NCBI GenBank assembly: GCA_038503065.1
Contig: JBCAMK010000015.1
Span: 1,426,001 to 1,490,000 of the forward strand
Reading direction: 5' to 3'
DNA from: Paragyromitra xinjiangensis
Taxonomy: Eukaryota > Ascomycota > Pezizomycetes > Pezizales > Discinaceae
DNA: 64,000 nucleotides
Shown here: one piece after another, positions 60,701-64,000 of the stretch
How positions within the stretch are numbered: the first letter of the stretch is position 1
Layout: each line of letters opens with the position of its first letter
Notes under the pieces: generated by a model
Seen by the model: the letters and a program-made list of their open reading frames with translations, nothing else
Database searches by the model: none
Told to the model about the DNA's origin: nothing
Translations under genes and position numbers: made by a program

Positions 60701-63571
60701 ATATTCGTTCAAAGATTACTCGCAGCAGAACAGCCAATGACTTATTGGATCTTTTCGAAGTGATTTTAACCATGTGTTGTTACCCTCAGAATTTGTTTTT
60801 CTTCAAGTAATTCCACTGTATATCTGCAGCTTCAACGGTCATTTTGTATGGAGCTTTGATGGTATTCATAAACTTCAGGTTGTTTGTGCAAATCTAAATA
60901 CATTGAAATGTTACAAAATACAAAGACCCCAAATTGAATGACAGCATATGATTGAGATTACTTTAAAGAAATCCTAGAGTTTATTGGTTGTTCGGCTACA
61001 AGTAATTTTTGTATGAGTATCACAAAATTATCCCGTGCTGGCTAACATTTAAACCTGACCACTGAGGGACGGCTTAAACTAAAAAATCTCGTCCCTAGGA
61101 TAGATTATAGCAAACGCTTGGCTTCTAGCCGAATCCCCGTCGTTTTCGTGCTGAAAGAGCTAAGCCTGATTTGTTGTTAACCCCCAACAATACCGTGACG
61201 CCCTACAAAAAATTCAGAAGCACCACTTGTCCTTTGATTAGAGTCAGCGGCATAGGATAAATACCCTATTGGGCTCCATTCTTTTAAAAGCGATTTCTTT
61301 CCCAATAAACTCGGTTTACTCCTGGTCTCGATTCCAGACCTTTCGGGAAAATCGCTATTTATGTGCAGAGGGATCCAGATTTTAACCAAATATTGAAAAA
61401 ATCTGGGCGACTGCAACGTGGGTACGAGACTAGTTTACTCCCCTCCAAAAAGCCGAGGAAATGCTCATTTAATGTTCTTGAATGAAATGTAAATACTATT
61501 TTTCTGTATGTAGTTAAGGTAAGGCTAGTTTTTATTTCACTAATGACTGGTAATATAATATGGCCACGCACCCGAGCTAAAGGTCCGCCTCCTAGTATCG
61601 TCTTCTAGTTTGTGCAGTTAGTCCAGAGTTAATAGTCCTAATCCGTGGAGGTTCGGCCACTGTTATACCCCAGAATATCCTTTTCGAAAAAAATGAGCGC
61701 GTTAGGCTTCTAGCTACGGTCTTCAATGCGCAGACTGGCGAAAAGATGATCCTGACCCCTTTTCTACAATCGTAGTTATCCAATATACCTACTGGCTCTA
61801 TCTGCAAGCCCCAAAAACGATGCACTCCTACCCCCACTATAGGCTTACACTTTGCCTACATGCATATTTCATCTCTTTTTCTATCACATACATTTACAAT
61901 CAGGCTCTCCTTCCTAGAATTTCAAATACTAGGAAATAGCATCCCCGATACGGGCCCAGTGTTACGCTTTATCTCAATTATCCAGCCCGATTTCCAGTTC
62001 TCTGGTCGCCTGTGAAACGCCATTAGTCATAACTTGAAAATGGGGTGATATATAAAGTATCATTTGTGGAACAGCAAGGCACGAGGGTAAATTTATCGAT
62101 TCAGCTATCAAATCATTTGTGACCTGAAGCTTCAGTTACCAACACTTTTTGGCCCCATCGTCTGCTTTTATGATATCTTGAATCAAGTGAACTTGTAATC
62201 TCCCCAGCGTAGCTAAGAACCCCGGTATTACCGTTGGCACTATCGAATGTGACAAAATCTAATACATTTTGCCTACTAAAGTTAAGCTCAGCTTCACAAC
62301 ACAATTTCAACGCAGCAACTAATCCCTTTTCGGTTGTAAACTCTTATTACTATATAAGAATCGATATATAGTCCTATATCATATATTCGTTAGGTATAAG
62401 CTATTTTTAAGATTTTGCTGCGAGTGGTTGCGTAGCGGCTACTGCCGCATCTTGCATCTAACCTCATCCCTGATCAGCAAGATCTTGGGCTAAAAGCGAC
62501 CACGGCCCTGATAACGATAACCTTATCCTTATCGCTAATCTTGATCGACGGATCTAAATCCAAGATTCCCACAACCCTTTGTTAGAGCTTGAAATCGAAC
62601 CAAACAACTCAGTGACGTTTCGTGATCTTGTACAGTACTTGTACAGTACTTTCAATTACTCAGTTGCGCGTTTTCTGCCAGCCAGAGCATGAGTGTATTC
62701 AAACACCACTAGCGACCCAACCTCGATCTCCTGATCTTCGTGTCTCCAATAAACTCGGCAGGACGCCTCGCAGCTGCATTTCCCGTGTCTCCAACCTATT
62801 CCCCCACCTCTCGAGCTGTAAGAACGGCTCGGATACAAGATACGTACTTTCCTCTACAAATGCCGAAGCCCTAGTATTCCCATTACATGAACGGGAGATA
62901 TACTTAAAACCTACCGACAGGCTATATCACAGGATCTTTATACTCTAGATGTCTTCCCACACGCGGCGGGTTCACGCCTTAACCCTAGTATTCTCCAAAT
63001 AGGCGCAGTTCTTATACGTTAGTGATAACCTAGGCCAAATCTTGCGCGACGCTTCAATGAAACTTAACAAATCGCTAAATTGCCCTAGTCGGGTGCTGAG
63101 ACTAACAAAGTGCAAAATTAGTATATTATATCCACAGCCTCAAAGTAGAGACCCTGCTTTATTCATATAACTTTAATAGTTGGTCTACTACATGTACCTT
63201 TGTTACGGTACTGTACATCAATACACGTACGCCCGCAGTCATCGGTGAGCCGAGAATGGTATTCCGAAAGTGGATGCATTTGATATCCCTCTTTAGCCCA
63301 CGCCAATGATCTAAACCCTATTTATACCCCGATCCCATGGGAAAAAACGTAACCAAAAGCAAAAAACGATGATCGATATGTTCGTGCACACATTCTTAGA
63401 TAATAACCTCAACCCCTATCGTCGAAACCCCATAGAAACAAGAAGACAAGTAATGAAGTAAAAAATAATAAGTGAAACAGAGAAATCAAAAATATAGGGG
63501 AGCTTCGACCAGTTATCGGCACTGCCATCTAGCCGCTCCACCTCATCGTCTAAAGTTGCGAGTAGGTGATA
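57765..63571. other. Long gene-free stretch
   Basis: 5.8 kb. GGTACGAGACTA, the end motif of the hairpin elements, occurs at 57978-57989 and 61421-61432. One ATG-initiated 109-codon ORF (59242-59571) and a 72-codon frame without ATG (60592-60810) were seen but not called. AT-rich palindromic words lie near 62340-62400. The rightmost 300 bp should be the 3' flank of the phosphatase gene. Confidence 0.35.
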
Positions 63572-64000
63572 TTAGACCTCTAAAATCTGCTCCTGTTCCT
63601 CTCGAGTGAAACCTAAGATGTAAAGGACATCTTGAAGACTTTCTGAGTTTAGTCTACACGGCGCTTGGAGCTGCACAGTAGGCTTCGCGTTGAATGCGAT
63701 TCCAAGGCCGGCTTTCGCCATCATCTTGAGGTCGTTAGCTCCATCACCGATGGCAACGACCTAAGACATGCGTTAGTGAAATATTAAGGGAAAGGGGGAT
63801 TCCAGATAGACAGACCTGTTGTAGAGATATGCCGTTCTCTATTGCGATCTTCTCAAGGAGTTCAGCTTTGCGTTCCGCGTGTATAATGTCGCCAGTAAGC
63901 TCTCCAGTCAGCTGGGTACCGTCCTCGCTAACAACTAGCTGTGTTTGAAGCGAAGTTAGAATGAAATTCTTAAAGTAGACAAGTATATCTCCCATAGCAA
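63572..64000 (-). CDS. SER2: Phosphoserine phosphatase, C-terminal part (cut by window edge)
   Basis: Two exons are certain: 63816-63938 (probably starting after a CAAACACAG acceptor) and 63572-63760, joined across a 55-nt intron. The coding frame could also continue upstream to the window edge; the true exon boundary is unclear, so the 5' limit is given as the edge. The protein is a HAD-family phosphatase: VSEDGTQLTGELTG, HAERKAELLEKIA, then VVAIGDGANDLKMM, the motif IV DxxxD-type acidic cluster that binds Mg2+, and AGLGIAFNAKP, a block characteristic of SerB/Ser2. It performs the last step of serine synthesis, hydrolysing O-phosphoserine. The N-terminal nucleophile Asp motif lies outside the window. 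Confidence 0.9.

Noticed and set aside
60592..60810. 72-codon frame with protein-like composition
   Set aside because: Starts at TTG; no upstream exon or homology; may be a decayed fragment.

Overview
The window is nuclear DNA of a filamentous ascomycete fungus (Pezizomycotina). The evidence is a set of intron-rich genes (introns of roughly 42-138 nt, GT-AG ends, several with ACTAAT-like branch sites) for typically fungal proteins: a fused ATP sulfurylase with an APS-kinase-like tail, D-amino-acid oxidase, Erf2-type DHHC palmitoyltransferase, protein O-mannosyltransferase, an Ash1-type histone methyltransferase and a fungal amidoligase. The high intron number (seven exons in ATP sulfurylase) would fit an early-diverging lineage of the subphylum, but the sequence alone does not fix the genus.

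Layout. 0-5.3 kb: partial MIX17, LRP1, a ketopantoate reductase and a SET-domain protein lysine methyltransferase. 5.3-13.5 kb: gene-poor, with one orphan 174-aa ORF, a relic repeat at 7.3-7.8 kb, a small hairpin element and a thioredoxin-like gene. 13.5-27.9 kb: gene-dense, with a proline-rich basic protein, ISD11, ATP sulfurylase, D-amino-acid oxidase, tetra-ubiquitin and two divergent MFS transporters. 30.9-33.9 kb: an Ash1-type methyltransferase with long GA/CT-rich flanking DNA. 39-51 kb: amidoligase, Erf2-like palmitoyltransferase, PMT1-type mannosyltransferase and a LITAF-like zinc-ribbon protein. 51-63.5 kb: almost gene-free, with a TA-flanked MITE and a pair of nested terminal-inverted-repeat elements. 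The right edge carries the 3' part of a phosphoserine phosphatase gene.

Functional themes. Most genes are unlinked housekeeping functions. Two sulfur-related genes (ISD11 for Fe-S cluster assembly and ATP sulfurylase for sulfate activation) are divergently arranged. The two MFS genes share a 361-bp intergenic region. ERF2-like and PMT genes are divergent across pyrimidine/purine-rich promoters.

Main discovery candidates. (1) Two same-family elements are nested at 54389-57755. Each has about 62-bp terminal inverted repeats and its own 9-bp target duplication, exact for the inner and 8 of 9 for the outer, which suggests a Mutator-like or similar 9-bp-TSD family. The inner copy carries a roughly 20-unit minisatellite, long stretches of which are open in all three forward frames. 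(2) The core of that element and its 7.3-kb relic both contain a perfect 13-bp hairpin in which three base pairs differ by compensatory changes on both arms, suggesting a conserved structure. Gene models with introns were built by hand from splice signals, phase consistency and family knowledge; none was checked by database search.
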